Below are positions 12,423 through 24,530 of a stretch of 64,000 nt of DNA, piece after piece (position 1 is the first letter of the stretch; every line of letters starts with the position of its first letter). This DNA is from Gnetum montanum. Taxonomy: Eukaryota > Streptophyta > Gnetopsida > Gnetales > Gnetaceae. The translations under genes were made by a program, and so were the position numbers. The stretch lies in contig MNCI01004792.1 in the NCBI GenBank assembly GCA_015680685.1, positions 520,558 to 584,557 of the forward strand, read 5' to 3'. Below the pieces are notes generated by a model that was not told the origin of the DNA, ran no database searches, and saw only the letters and a list, made by a program, of their open reading frames with translations.

Positions 12423-13721
12423 TGTACTGTCCGAAATCATCGGTCTCTGGCTAGGAGGAAACAGAAACTGGGGGATCACGAGACACGCACAGATGACCCT
12501 ACCTTCGCTTGAGGGCAAGCTGGAATAGACGAAGGAAGAGTACCTTGAGTGGTCCGCACGCGGATCAGGCAAGGATTTTCCCAAACGTACACCGAAGTGC
12601 TATATGCTGGATTATATGTAAACAGCGTAACAGGCGTAAAGCAGAGCGTAAATAGCGTAACTGATGCGAATAGAGCGCAAACGTAAAACAACGTAAATAG
12701 TATACATGCAACAATTAATGCAAGCTGTAGAAGATTTTAGGAAGAAAATGTAACAATGGTATATCAAAATGAGAGTTACAATGCACTGGTCTAACGCAGT
12801 TGTGGCTTTGACACAAGGTGGACGAATAGCCCTAGTGGGTGCAGGGATGACTGTGGGCTGGTTCAAACTGTAGGCACAGCATAGAGGCTGTATGCTCAGC
12901 GTACAGGGTTGTCCAAAATACAAGGTTATCTACTATGTTCCTCAGCGTCTCTATTTGTCTCTCTGGTTTGCTCCAAATTGCCAACCGCCCTCGGCACTAG
13001 TGAAAAATTGGGGTTTTTATATAGGTTTTGACGATAGACTTGAGTTGGGTGACATGTGGCGCATTGACCAGGTGCAAAAGCATAAAATTTACAAGTGTAC
13101 ATGTTACATTTCCTGGGCGTATATGCTAGGCGTATACGCTGTGTTAGGCAGGCGTAGACCCTAGGTGTATACGCTGGGCATGGAGGGCGTATACGCTGTG
13201 GATGCTGGCGTATATGTTGGATGTTCTAGGCGTATACACTGTGGATGCTAGCGTATGCGCTAGATGTTCACGCTGATGGTTGCTCTGCTCATGTAAGTTG
13301 TTTCCTTGTACCAAATCTTGCTCCGCAGTGCTGTTTCCATATTCAAGGATTGCATGGCAGACGTATTCATCAGTTGTACCTGCAGAGCGTACATGTGAGG
13401 CGTCTACGCTGGGCATCTACGCTGGGCGTCTACGCTGGATGTCTACACTGCAGATGCAATCTGGGGCGTATACGCTATGAAAACCAGGCGTATACGCTGA
13501 GAATACATAGTGTAAACTAAGTGTTTTAAGCTCCGAAGTTGCCAGATTTGGTAGGAGACGTCGTGGTCGTCTGTGGGTCCAAGGGACCTGTTTCTTATTG
13601 GTTTCGACTCCACTTGGAAGCTGTTTGCAGGGCCCTCAAGCTTTAGCCATGATGAGGAACATCATGACTTAGCCCGATTCTTGTTGGAGAAGTACTAAGC
13701 TCAAAATTTTGTGGTGTTTCA
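12423..13721 (-). repeat. 5' LTR of element B
   Basis: The plus strand reads TGTACTGTCC at the left end and GGTGTTTCA at the right end, giving TG...CA termini. The right-hand terminus matches the U3 ends of the C and D LTRs. GCGTAAA and GCGTATACGC motifs fill much of U3 (about 13110-13510) and also occur near 12620-12700. A TATA-like box on the minus strand lies at 13014-13023. The related LTR of E ends with the same TGTACTGTCC sequence in inverse orientation near 58295. Confidence 0.85.
13014..13023 (-). promoter_or_regulatory. LTR TATA box of B
   Basis: On the minus strand this reads TATATAAAAA, about 700 bp from the U3 terminus. It is placed to drive the genomic RNA of B. Confidence 0.55.
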
Positions 13722-15936
13722 CCGTTAACTATGAGAGAACCACTCCATCATACACACCTGAATCATCTACCATGCAAGCTACTAACACGGGCCATGCATG
13801 TACATTTGAGGGGAAAGACCTTGCTCAATACACATCGCTCCCCATGAAGCCTTCCCAGTTGTTAGATCAACGTTTGAAGACTGGGGCCATTAAACACAAG
13901 CAGTTGTCCCCAGTGAGAGCCTAGAGAGATGATCGATTATGTGAATTGGCCAAAACCGCAAGCTTGGCAACACCAAATGAGCCTCCTATTCCAAGAGGCT
14001 TTAGACTAGATCGATTTTGCAAGTACCATCAATGGAATGGGCATGGTACTGATTATTGTTTCACCCTCAAACAAGACATACAACGTATGATTGATAGGGG
14101 TGAAATAACATTTGATGATTCCAAACCTGTTAAACCGCAGAATCAATCTATGGGCGTGTACAAAGATCCCCTTAATATTAAGGAAGATCCTTATGTTATT
14201 AACATGGTCCATATCGGAAATGAACAAGGAATGCCCAGAAAACCTTTCGTGATTCATGTTCCTCCTACAACGCTAACATCATCCCCATAATCTTCATATC
14301 CCACATACAATCCACCTACACCTACAAGACCATTCATCATTCGTGTACCCCCTACCAATGCAACCGCAAATGTGCAACCACCTACCTGGCCCACTCCCTT
14401 TGTGATCTGGGTGCCACCCGCGGTTGCAACCATAGAGGAAAAATCCCAAAACTGACCAACCCCCTTTGTAATCGGGGTACCCAAACACCCTGATCTTCAA
14501 CCTCCTACCCCTCAACCTCAAACCAAACCAACCCCGTTCATCATCAGAGTGCCTAAACACCCTGACACACAACCATCTCCAACTGTTCAACCACAATTCC
14601 AACCCGCTCCATTCGTAATCCAATTCCCAAAACAACCTGATGTTCAAACTCCAACGGTTCTCCCATGACCTTCATGAGAACGCCTCGTTGATAGACTCAC
14701 TAGGGAATGATTGGAAAAGGAACGTCGAAGCCTTGAATTGGAGCCACTGAAACCCACTCCCTTAAGCGTTATACCTATGGCTTCGACAACCGATGAGCTG
14801 AGCACAAGTCATGAAAGAAAAACATTGGGAATGCCAGATATGGTGAATCCAACCATCATGTTCAACCACGTGAAAATCACTCCATAAGAGATACAGCTGT
14901 TGGGTCCAATGGACCAAGTCTCAATGAGCATACCGAATAGTAAAGACTTGGCTAGTGCCCTAACTCAGGTCACACAAGCACTAAAACAAAAAAACACATC
15001 CTTAAGTTTATATGATCTAGTGATGACTTCTCAGGTACACCGTGAAGCCCTAGTACGAATGGTCACTTTGATCCAGGTTAGTGAAGATCTACCTGCCATT
15101 GAACCATCAATTCATGTAGTGATGTCTCCACAACAAAGATCAAGTTCTGCATCACTAGGCTTTCATCCTGAAAACATTAAAATAGATGAAAAAATGGGAG
15201 AAGTCACCACTGCCCCTATGTTCATAACCATTCAAGTAAACTAGTTTAAAATACATAGGGTGCATGTTGATGATGGGGCAGCCACTAATGTAATACCTTT
15301 CCCCGTCATTGAAAAATTAGGCCTCACAAAGCAGATTCACCCAATGGCAACAACGTTCCTAAAGTCCTTTAGTGGGTCACGTGTCGTGGTTAAAGGTACA
15401 ATCACTTTGAATTTCATAGCAGGGAACCAGTTCCCCACGTCAACTGAATTTGTAGTCGCAGACGAGATGCTTGGATTCAACTTGATATTGGGATGACCAT
15501 GGTTAGCCCAATTAAAAGAGGTTTCCTCACCCACCCACTAAGAGATTCACTTACCCTATGAAGGTGGTGAAATCATTATACACGGTGATGTGGACCCAAC
15601 ACCTCTAAACATGTAGGCACAAACCAAGGCTCAGAGGTCGAATTCGATGAGTCTAAAGAAGATGACGCTACTCCTGAGCTTAAACAGGACACCATACCCA
15701 TTGACAACCAAAATGATAACCAATCTCCAAACTGTGATCCCCCAAAAAATATGGAAGCATTACAAAACATGGAAACATCAGAGCTTGCTGACATAGGGGT
15801 CATTCCCCCAGACGTCTCATGGTCAGAATTACCGTTTAACATAATTAGCGAAGGAGACACTAAATATATGATTACACCGACATGCCCAACACACCAAGTC
15901 AATCTTCGCAAATTAAAGAAGCTACTCAACTATTAA
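13722..15936 (+). pseudogene. Element E gag C-terminus and protease
   Basis: The fragment begins where B is inserted. The zinc knuckle (about 14015-14070) reads FCKYHQWNGHGTDYCF, with all metal ligands present. A linker of repeated short motifs ending in PFVI or PFII follows (about 14240-14640), then the pre-protease segment (14900-15244) with ALKQKNTSLSLYDLVM. The protease has VDDGAATNVIPFPVI near 15265 and a LILG motif followed by a TGA where the family has Arg (CGA to TGA). The end is KKLLNY-stop at 15936. Several in-frame stops are present, but most blocks up to 15496 stay in one frame. Confidence 0.85.
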
Positions 15937-16290
15937 ACTACTACTCATCCGAAATGACATTAAACTACTACTCGTCTGAAATGATGTTAAACTACTACTC
16001 ATTCGAAATGACGTTAAACTACTATTATCCAAAATGATGTTAAACTACAACTCGTCCGAAATGATATTAAACTACGACTGTTTGAAAAGACGTTAAAATG
16101 CCACACGTCCACATTGACATAAAACTAGCCACGGTCAGAAATGGCTGGTTCATTTTAAAACCCACAGAAATAGTTTAAATCTCCCTTGTTCTATTCTGGC
16201 CCAAAATGGCCTTAAACTCGAACGCCATTGCTAAAGTCCATCATGACTTTAAACTGACACACATGGCCCGAAATGGCCTTAAACTAGAAC
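15937..16290. repeat. Intergenic repeats of E (GGCCTTAAACT / GACGTTAAACTA)
   Basis: Tandem units of about 25-30 bp read TTAAACTACTACTCGTCCGA plus AATGAC or a variant, then AAATGGCCTTAAACT forms. Read on the other strand they equal the AGTTTAACGTCATTTCGGAC and AGTTTAAGGCC repeats of the minus-strand elements. The motif therefore keeps its orientation relative to the element. Confidence 0.8.
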
Positions 16291-16657
16291 AAGTTACATT
16301 TCCGTTTCTTTAAAATTACATCCTTTGTTTGCATGCATAGTTACATCCTTGGTTTACAAGTTATTACGCCAGCTTACATTTCTTCTACACTGTTATCATT
16401 TCAGTTACTTTCACATTTACAAACCATTAAAACAACAAAACAAAAAAAAATCTTCTATGTTTACACTTGTGTCTATCCAAAGTTTGGACAAAACTTAAAA
16501 TAAAAAAAAACTTGATAAAATAAAACAACAAAAAAATGGATAAATGTATAAATAATAATATCAAATGCTAACATTGTATCATACATTTGCTTTCATACAA
16601 TCCACAAAATTGCAACCAAAAAAATTAATAATAAGCTAACAACAATGACAAGTTGAA
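16291..16657. other. A-rich spacer in E
   Basis: A/T-rich sequence with A runs (around 16440-16550). It is equivalent to the spacer downstream of the cargo gene in B. No gene was seen. Confidence 0.4.
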
Positions 16658-16750
16658 TTAAACATCAGCGCTAGGAGGAGCTTGGTCCCCAAACTCATTT
16701 GCATCATTGAGTCCCGCTCTACCGGGGCCAGCCTCATCATCAACACATCC
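16658..16750 (-). pseudogene. Remnant of the antisense cargo gene in E: last exon only
   Basis: On the minus strand an acceptor GGCGTAG is followed by a frame with DEAGPGRAGLNDANE and ends SADV-stop (TAA at 16660-16658). B's last exon has QEAGPSGVGAQDAN and LPDV-stop, so the homology is clear despite the short length. The gene runs opposite to E, as in B, C and D. Part of the preceding intron (to about 16850) remains; the other seven exons are gone. Confidence 0.65.
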
Positions 16751-16850
16751 CTACGCCAAAACAAAATCCTAGGTAAGTAAGTTAAAATTTATAAAACATA
16801 CAAATGAAAGTAACCATCAGCAAAACATAAATATACAAGAGAACTAGCAT

Positions 16851-17225
16851 GAAAAAATAAGGCCCAACTCATGCTATGCCCATGAACACGGACGCCCACA
16901 TGTGCTATTCACCCCAATACTAAGGTTCGCTCACGCTGCAACTTAGGGGAGTAATTCACTCTTAAGTTTTGCACCAAGTTTTGCACCAAAATACACTACC
17001 AAGTAAACGAAGTAAATGAACTCACCTAGTAAAAAAAAGTAATCCACGTTGTGAGAATGGAGAAAACACTCACGGTGGGTATCAACAACAACTCACGCTG
17101 CAAACTGAAATCAGGCACTCGCACGGTACAATAAAAAATAAACTCACGCTGTTGGGACCAAAGCAAACCCATGCTGATTGTGGGGTGAAACCCAAAGCAC
17201 ACTCACGCTGGTAAAGAAGCCTGAA
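16851..17225. repeat. Scattered CTCACGCTG motifs in E
   Basis: CTCACGCTG or CTCATGCTG recurs at irregular spacing (near 16865, 16928, 17091, 17151 and 17202). The same 9-mer is the core of the 28-bp minisatellite at 18835-19280, so this may be a degraded extension of it. Confidence 0.5.
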
Positions 17226-18830
17226 TCACTCGCGTGGCATTTTATTTCTATCGTGTACATGGATTGTATCCATTGGTAAGGCAATGGATACAGTAAGCCC
17301 ATTTTTGAACATGATGATGGATGAGAGGGAAATGGATACCATAAACTGTACCCATAGCCCTTGAACTGGAGTACAGTGAACTACAACATTTTTGTATCCG
17401 ATAACCCGTATACTGTGTCCAGTGCCTGTGACTTGATTTCTCTGGCTTTTTCTGATACACTGGCCATAGCTCCAGCATCTATTTCTGTTTCATGGCCTCT
17501 CTGATTCCAGCGTAAACAAATTTTTAAATAGTTGAACAAGCATCCATCCGTCATCATACCCATGACCCTGACGCCGGCCGTGTTTTGTCTTTTCTGTTTT
17601 CAACAGAAATATAAAAGAAAAAGAGCAAAAACCAGCAATGAAAAATAAACACGAGTGAATGTGCGAGTCATCATGAAAACTTTGGCGCTCCCAAAGGCAG
17701 GCCGATCCACCCAAATGCAATGTTTTCCTCGCACGCCCCGTCCAAAACCTGATTTCTGTATGACCCATACTTGCCCCTTCGGCCTTCTGTTACCATAGTG
17801 TTTGTTTTCTGCAATTCATCTCATGTGGATGCCACGAATCCTGATTGCTTGCTTGTCACTTAACAACGAAATAAAATTCTTGGTATGATTCAGAACAGGA
17901 GAAGATAAGTACGATTTTAAGGCAAAATGCAGACGTCACTAAAAAGGCAAGAACAACACGAGGCAAGGTAAGGTGACCATTTCAATGTACAAGTACAAAT
18001 CCAGATGAAATTTCATTGGAAATTATGAAATACGTACCCATTGCGAATTTACAGCACTTCTGTAATGCCCTCCCAATTCGTGAAAATTTGTCCAGAATCA
18101 CGAATATCCGACCCATAAAATTTCGGAATTCCTTTCAAGTTGGTCGTCAACATTCCCGGTAATCACGTGTAAAATCCATTTCAAATGTGGATATCGCGGC
18201 TCTTTGGCTTTGCAGTACTGCCAGCCACATTTACATATTTGGGTGTGTTTTTACATAATTTTGCGTGGCCTTCTCATAACATGTTTCGTGTTAAACATGG
18301 TGTGTAGACCATTTAAGAATACTGGATATAGATTTGATTCATCGAATATGTTACTGCATTTTCCTGGCATATGTCGTTTTTGGGCAGTTTTTGCTGAAAC
18401 TTCGACAAATTTTGTAGCATTTGGATCATCATATGTGGTAGTTGATTCCATGATCGAAACAGAAATAAAAACCACCCATGATGGCCATGCCTTTGTTGGA
18501 TTGAATTTGATTCTCAAATGATTTTTTCCACGTTGCTTTCTACTTGTCAATTCCATCACCAGTTTAAATTTTCTGCTGGTGGATTCAGTGCTTTCAATGG
18601 TATTTATTTATTTTTACTTGATTTCATGGTACGCATTATGTTTGGTAAAGCTTGTTAGATGCAATCTACTTTAGCCTTTTCCCAAACTTGGTTCTCCTCT
18701 CCGTGACAGGATATCTCAATGACAAGGTCATTTTTCAAAATGATAAAGTCAGTTGCCTTTTAACCTTTTCGTAAATATAATATCAAGTAGGTTATATATG
18801 TGGCAGTGATTTACGATAAAATGGCGGGCG
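17226..18830. other. Unrecognised 1.6-kb segment inside E
   Basis: It lacks the element-specific repeats and shows no retrotransposon protein similarity. Short open frames on both strands are not convincing. It sits where the rest of the cargo gene and pol should be. It could be captured host DNA or a decayed insertion. Confidence 0.35.
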
Positions 18831-18834
18831 ACTA

Positions 18835-19280
18835 ACTCATGCTGCCAAGCAATGCCGGCTGACTCACGCTGCCAGGCAAAATGGGGGTTGACTCATGCTG
18901 CCAGGCAATGGCGGCTGACTCACGCTACCAGGAAAAGGTAGGATAACTCATGCTGCTAGGCAAAGGTAAGATAACTCAAAGGTAAGATAACTCATGCTGC
19001 TAGGCAAAGGCAGGATAACTCACGCTATCAGGCAAAGGCAAGATAACTCACGCTGCCAGGAAAAGGCAAGATAACTCATGCTACCAGGAAAAGGTAGGAT
19101 AACTCACGCTGCCAGTAAAAGGCAAGATAACTCACGCTGCCAGGCAAAGGCAAGATAACTCATGCTACCAGGCAAAGGTAGGATAACTCATGCTGCCAAG
19201 CAAAGGTAAGATAACTCATGCTGCTAGGCAAAGGTAGGATAACTCATGCTTCCAGGCAATGACAGCTAACTCACGCTGCA
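18835..19280. repeat. About 28-bp minisatellite (CTCACGCTGCCAGGCAAAGG)
   Basis: About 16 units of AACTCACGCTGCCAGG plus CAAAGGCAAGAT, with period 26-28 bp. Many C/T and G/A differences occur between units (CACGCT or CATGCT). It lies in the pol-less middle of E. Confidence 0.85.
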
Positions 19281-19740
19281 TTGGTTACTCACACTCGCAT
19301 CTCATTTGGCCCCTTTTTTATCCCACTTGTCTACACGTGACGTGTTTTCCCTCATGTTATTTTTTAATTATTTTATTCCGTCCTTGTGCCTTAAGGTAGC
19401 CACTTCTTTTATTTCTTGCATACGTTTATTCATTTTTCCAACATAACTCAAATGTTTTAAAATAAAACAAAATAAAATATAATAAAATAAAAATTAAAAA
19501 ATAAAATAAAATATTTTCTTTTGATTACGCTGACCCCTTTGAGCAACACCAAATTGTAAAAGCCTCTAAAAATAAAGTAAAATACATAATGTTATTCTGT
19601 GTTATTTTGATTACTTTGATCCCTTTTTTCTTCTATCAATGCCCAAACCTTAAACTTTAAAAGTAAAAACATATATATAGAAATAAAATATAAAATAAAA
19701 TACAAAATAAAAAAATAAATATTTTAAATTTTTGTACACA
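19281..19740. other. A/T-rich low-complexity stretch
   Basis: AAATAAAAT-type low-complexity sequence, densest at 19450-19520 and 19660-19720. No gene was seen. Confidence 0.5.
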
Positions 19741-20660
19741 CACATGGATCGGTATGGCCTTAAATTGCCATCAATGGGCCGATACAGCCTTAAACTGCCA
19801 CTCATGGCCTGGTACGGCCTTAAACTGCTACTCATGGCCTGGTACGGTATTAAATTGCCATACATCAAAGCATGACAGTAAACTAATACCACAGATGGTC
19901 CTGGAATCATGATGGTAAACTGATACCATAGATTGGTTCAGGAATCATGACGGTAAACTGATACTACAGATGGCCCTGGAATCATGACAGTAAACTGATA
20001 CCATAGATTGGTCCTGGAATCATAACAATAAACTGATACCACAGATTCATCCTGGAATCATGACGGTAAATTGATACCACAGATAGTCCTGGAATCATGA
20101 CGGTAAACTGATACCATAGATTGGTCTTCGAATCATGACAATAAACTAATACCATAGATTCATTCGGGAATCATGATGGTAAACTGATACCATAGGTGGT
20201 CTTGGAATCATGACGGTAAACTGATACCACAGATTGGTCCTGGAATCATGATGGTAAACTGATATCACAGATTGGTCCTAGAATCATGATGGTAAACTAA
20301 TATCACAGATTGGTCCTAGAATCATGATGGTAAACTTATACCATAGATTCGTCCTAGAATCATGATGGTAAACTGATATCACAGAAATTCTTGGCGTTAT
20401 GATGATAAACTGACACCACAAAGGTTTGTCCAAAATGACAATAAACTAGCACTCGTCTGGAATGACAATGAACTACCACACTCTCATCTGTCAGAGTCCA
20501 CTAGGACTATAAACTAGCTCGCCTCTCCATAGTCCACCACAACTATAAACTAGCATTGCACTATCTGCTATGATGTTAAACTGGCAACGTCCAACAAGTT
20601 ATGACATAAAACTAATCCACGACAGTCTGCCAAGACTATAAACTGGCAACTTCTTCACTG
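19741..20660. repeat. TTAAACTG repeats and a 38-bp minisatellite in E
   Basis: The first part (to about 19870) has about 30-bp units with GGCCTTAAACTGCCA. From about 19880 to 20400 there is a 38-bp repeat of GGAATCATGACGGTAAACTG plus ATACCACAGATTGGTCCT, about 13-14 units. The last part (20400-20650) holds looser units of GACTATAAACTAGC. The position matches the repeat array between integrase and the polypurine tract in C, D and F. Confidence 0.8.
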
Positions 20661-21757
20661 GCCTACTAATCTGTGGCTAAAATCAGACAACATGTCTTCA
20701 TCAACTTACTCAATAAATTCATCACATCGAGTCTGACAACATTGCTGCTGCTCAATATTGTTTGCCTGTGGTTGCACGCTGTGTCTCCATCCCATCAGTT
20801 GCATCCATGTTTAAAGTGTTAAGCTAACTCATTTACTTGTGGTTTTCTTGTCTCCTTGGAGTTGTGTTTGCAGGATGACACCCAGAGGTGTTCGTACACG
20901 AATGCACTTCATCACAGCGACGAGGTATCACATTGTTCCTAATGCATGTAACTAGGTTAATCAAACCATTCACAAGTACTTTCCTAGTTCCTTGAACATC
21001 CCTTATTCCATAACATGTTCTCTCTACCCTGTTCCTGGATACATCCCAGTCACCCCAAAACTCTGAACACATGGTTGCACATTGTAACTCTCCAGGAAGT
21101 TGCAACACATGCAATAGATACAAGCACACGAGCATGAGTATAACATTTAAAGAGAGCTCTATTCAAATAATAATAATAATAATAATAATAAAATAAAAAA
21201 AATCAAAGAGCAAAACCCATCACAAGACTCTTAACGCTTCCCATACAAGCCCCAGGAGGGAAGGTACTTGTCTTGGAAGAAAACACTCGTATCTCAAACA
21301 ATTATGTTGCATCCCACCGTGTGGCTTTGGCTGTTGGATAACAGGTTTCCTTTGACACTCAACAAGGGTCCTGTTTCTCCAAAGAATGCACCACCTCATC
21401 ACGTGGGGAATTCTCTTAAATAGGATACAAGAGTCTCATTCCTCCAAAGGACGCACATCCCATGCCTTGCTCTCAAGTCTGCTAGATATTGGCTATTAAC
21501 AAAGACCAACATGATGTGTTTGCACATGAACATTACCCTTCCCAAAATTAAACAAAATCATCCTTTCATCAATCCCTGATCCCATAGTAACAAACCTTCT
21601 CCCTATACATCTCAAAACCTCATTTCTCCATCCCAGGCACTTCTGAACACAGTGCGATGACATCTAGCCAACTGCCAAAGAATAATGCTAGATGCTAAGT
21701 TGCTTATAGTGTTTTGTACTTCTTTGTCAACACCTCTTGGGTAGATTCCTCTAGGCA
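20661..21757. other. 3' untranslated region of E
   Basis: Between the repeat array and the polypurine tract. It contains an AAT microsatellite at about 21168-21191. No protein family was recognised; the short minus-strand frames are probably chance. Confidence 0.35.
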
Positions 21758-21783
21758 TCAACAAAGAGGGACCAATGAAACAC
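21708..21783. promoter_or_regulatory. Polypurine tract of E and flanking inverted repeat
   Basis: The tract ACAAAGAGGGACCAA (21761-21775) lies directly before the 3' LTR start TGAAACACC at 21776. A left arm, AGTGTTTTGTACTTCTTTGT (21708-21727), is roughly the reverse complement of the tract plus LTR start. The same arrangement occurs in C and D. Confidence 0.75.
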
Positions 21784-22899
21784 CATAAAATTTTGGCCTA
21801 GCACTTTTAGACAAGAATCAAGCTAAGTTATGCTACTGCCCAACATGAGTACAGCATGACCAAACATGAGAGCTGCCAAAATGGCATGAAATGACATACA
21901 ATGGAGCAAGTAAGGTCCCCCATGAGGCCTATAGGAAACTGCATCAACTTTTGGCGTCCAGAATCAAAATTTTCGGGCTCAAAATGCTTTATTTTGGCTA
22001 AGTACACTTTGGTTACGTTTTCTTACACTGTCAGCGTAAGGCGCAGCGTCACCAACTTTTGGAGCCCCAAAACTAGGTCAAAATGGGCTAAAATTGAACA
22101 CAAGGATCCCCCGTGACTTCACCAAGGTCCCTAGTAGGTCTTAGCCTCCATAAAAGCAAGATTCGGGCATCAAATATGCCACTTTGACTTGGTGATGCTG
22201 GGGTTGTTTTTCAGATGCTGCTCAGCGTAAGGCTTAGCATCACCAACCAAAATAGGGCCAAAAGACATCCAAATCAGCCCAAATTTGGTACACAGAACCT
22301 CCATGACCCATGGCATGCATATCCACTCCAAAAATGGGTCTTGTAGGTTAAAAATGAGCTCAAAATGCATTTTTTTCAAGTCATATGCTGTTAGTGACGC
22401 TGATGCTGGACGTTGACGCTGACGTTGATGTTGGACGCTGATGTTGACACTGACGCTAGATGCTAACACTGATGCTGATGCTGACATTGGACGCTAGACA
22501 CTGATGCTGACGCTGATGCTAGACGCTAACATTGACACCAGAACAAGCTGAACACACATCAGAGTGAGATCCATGCACGCTGGAGGCCTTGGCGGAGCAA
22601 AAACAGCACAGATTTGAAGATCCGAAGGCAGGACATGTAGATCCATTCTTATACTTTAACATTTTTTGTACATTTTTGCATTTTGCAATGTATCAATCTC
22701 TTACGCTATGGATTACACTCGTCAGTGTAAGAGATCTTGGTCACGCTGCATGTTGTACATTGTAACATTTTGTGCATCTGATCAATGCACAAGCCTATCA
22801 CCCGATCCGAAGTTTTCTCACCTTGCAACCTTTGATCTTCTCCCAGATCCGAATCTCCTACCTAAAATCGTATAAATCTCCTATTTTTCCACCAGATCA
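21776..22899 (+). repeat. 3' LTR of E, left part (interrupted by D)
   Basis: It begins TGAAACACCATAAAATTTTG, matching the U3 start of the B LTR read on the minus strand. It contains a run of GACGCTGATGCT-type hexamers (about 22385-22530). The LTR is cut at 22899 by D and resumes at 57756. Confidence 0.75.
22385..22535. repeat. GACGCTGATGCT hexamer-type repeat
   Basis: Degenerate tandem 6-12 bp units (GACGCTGATGCT, GACGTTGATGTT, GACGCTAGATGCT) inside the 3' LTR of E. The GCT/AGC core resembles the GACGCTG motifs elsewhere in the LTR. Confidence 0.7.
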
Positions 22900-24463
22900 T
22901 GTAACGACGGAAAATGTCAGTAGCTGGAAAATACCAAACAAAAATCCATGTATACAGTCTTAACCACGGATCCGTGCGAGGGCCATGTTGGAGAAAATGA
23001 ATCCACAGTGCCCTGAACAGTCTTGTCGATCAGATAGGAACTTACAATCAGTAAATTGATGAATATTGTAGATATTTCGTGGAATAATCTGATTCGATGA
23101 ATCGCAAAAGGAGAAGAAAACGATGGAGATAAATTGCAATAATGACAACGTTATCACGACAAGGAGAATCAGGTTTAAGAAAAATGTGCAATCCCAAGAT
23201 CTGCACTTTGACCCAAAAACTGAGTATATTGTATACAAAGTTCCAATGGAAAAGCTCCACTTATCTTGTGCGAAGCATACACAAAATAACAAGAAAACTA
23301 TTCAACAAGGAGTACAGAATGGAGTTTGATCTACCTCGTAAGCCAGAGATGGGATGCAAGGAAGGTCAAGCTCTGATGTCTATCGATCAACTGTTTCTAA
23401 TCAATAAACTTTGCAAACCGCACCAGATGATCTTTCAATCTCTGATCTACTCTTTTTGCCTTGGGTAATCTCTGCTCAAAACTGCCAATGATCACCAATG
23501 GAGAGAAAGCTGTGTTTTCGCCAAAGGACTAATCGCTCCTGCTGCCAATGCTCAAGCAAAATGTCTTCTGCCTCTGCTAAAAGATGATGCTGCCAAAAGT
23601 TGAAGATGCCGATCCTTGTTTCTTCGTCAACTAGAGTATTTATAAATTCGACAACATGCGGAGAAGGCATGACCCTGATGACACATGTCTCAAACCTTCA
23701 AAATAGCTTTGACTTGGTAAAATTTATGTTGAAATTGGTCAAGTTGCGTCACGTTTTTGGGAAGGGGGGGGGGAGTACGCTGTCGACCACTTTCGCTAAA
23801 GCTGCTTCATGATTATGCATAATACGCTCATCAGCGTGTTGTGCATGTGAATAATAGGTGCATGTCTGGTGAGCTGCATTACGCTCGTTCACGCTATGTC
23901 GTGTGGTAGAGCATAGTAAAACATGAAAATAATTGATTTAAGCTATTTTTACTCTCATTTACACCGCAAAGTGTAATAGAGCGTAAGATGGTCAACTTTA
24001 CAATGAACTTACGCTTGCCTATGCTGTGTAGCGTAATGAGCGTAAAGCGACCAATCTGCGAAAAGGAAGAAGTCAATCTGTTGCGCTTCTTTTGACTCTA
24101 ACTTTGCTTTTCTTGAAGCTCGTTACGCTTCTCTGTGTAACGGAGCGTAAACTCAGTCTTGAACAAAAGACTTAACAGAATATGTGACAAGTCTTGAACT
24201 TTAAAAATCGTCAAAATTGCCAAAGTAAGTTACCTTCTGCTATCGGGCTATGTTAAACAGAGTTACGCTGAGCGACACTACGCCATGTTGCGTAATGTAG
24301 CGTAAAGAAAGAAAACATAGTAAGATTGGAATCTGTAAGGAACTTGGAGGCTTGATACTGCATGCCTCTTTGCCCCGTTCTATCTTCTGGATTTCTATCT
24401 CGAACCTTTGCCCAAATCGTGAATCTTTTCCTAAGGCCAATTCGCAATATCTACGATGTTTCA
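22900..24463 (-). repeat. 3' LTR of D
   Basis: The ends are TGTAACGACGG and CGATGTTTCA. It pairs with 56197-57750; differences are frequent and mostly transitions. It has a minus-strand TATA box at 23637-23644. U3 (about 23820-24300) carries imperfect palindromes around TTACGCT and AGCGTAA. Confidence 0.88.
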
Positions 24464-24530
24464 ATGGCCCCTCTTTGTTGACATTTAGAGGGCTTGCCTG
24501 AAAGACGTCGACAAAGAATACAAAACACCG
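24456..24530. promoter_or_regulatory. Polypurine tract of D and flanking inverted repeat
   Basis: On the minus strand, CAACAAAGAGGGGCCAT precedes the LTR start TGAAACATCG. A second arm, at 24508-24530, is CGACAAAGAATACAAAACACC. It repeats the tract and LTR start in inverse order, giving a potential stem of about 20 imperfect pairs. Confidence 0.75.

Larger units (their letters stand above)
1..13721 (-). mobile_element. Element B: Tat/Ogre-like Ty3/gypsy retrotransposon, 3' end outside window
   Basis: This is a minus-strand element. Read right to left it holds a 5' LTR (12423-13721), primer binding site, leader, gag, protease, a plus-strand cargo gene, and pol, which runs off the left edge inside RNase H. 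It is inserted into the gag of plus-strand element E: E's coding sequence resumes at 13722, directly after the LTR end GGTGTTTCA. The target duplication cannot be tested because the other end is outside the window. Stops and frameshifts in gag and pol show it is dead. It is more diverged from C and D than they are from each other. Confidence 0.85.

Noticed and set aside
18835-19280. Possible CRISPR array
   Set aside because: Units are contiguous degenerate tandem repeats with no unique spacers, in plant retrotransposon DNA.
22640-22900. Host gene promoter left of D
   Set aside because: The interval belongs to the 3' LTR of E, as shown by its continuation at 57756-58295.
23123-23468. Plus-strand open frames in the 3' LTR of D
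   Set aside because: They lie wholly in LTR sequence, are duplicated in decayed form at 56420-56638, and have no family resemblance.
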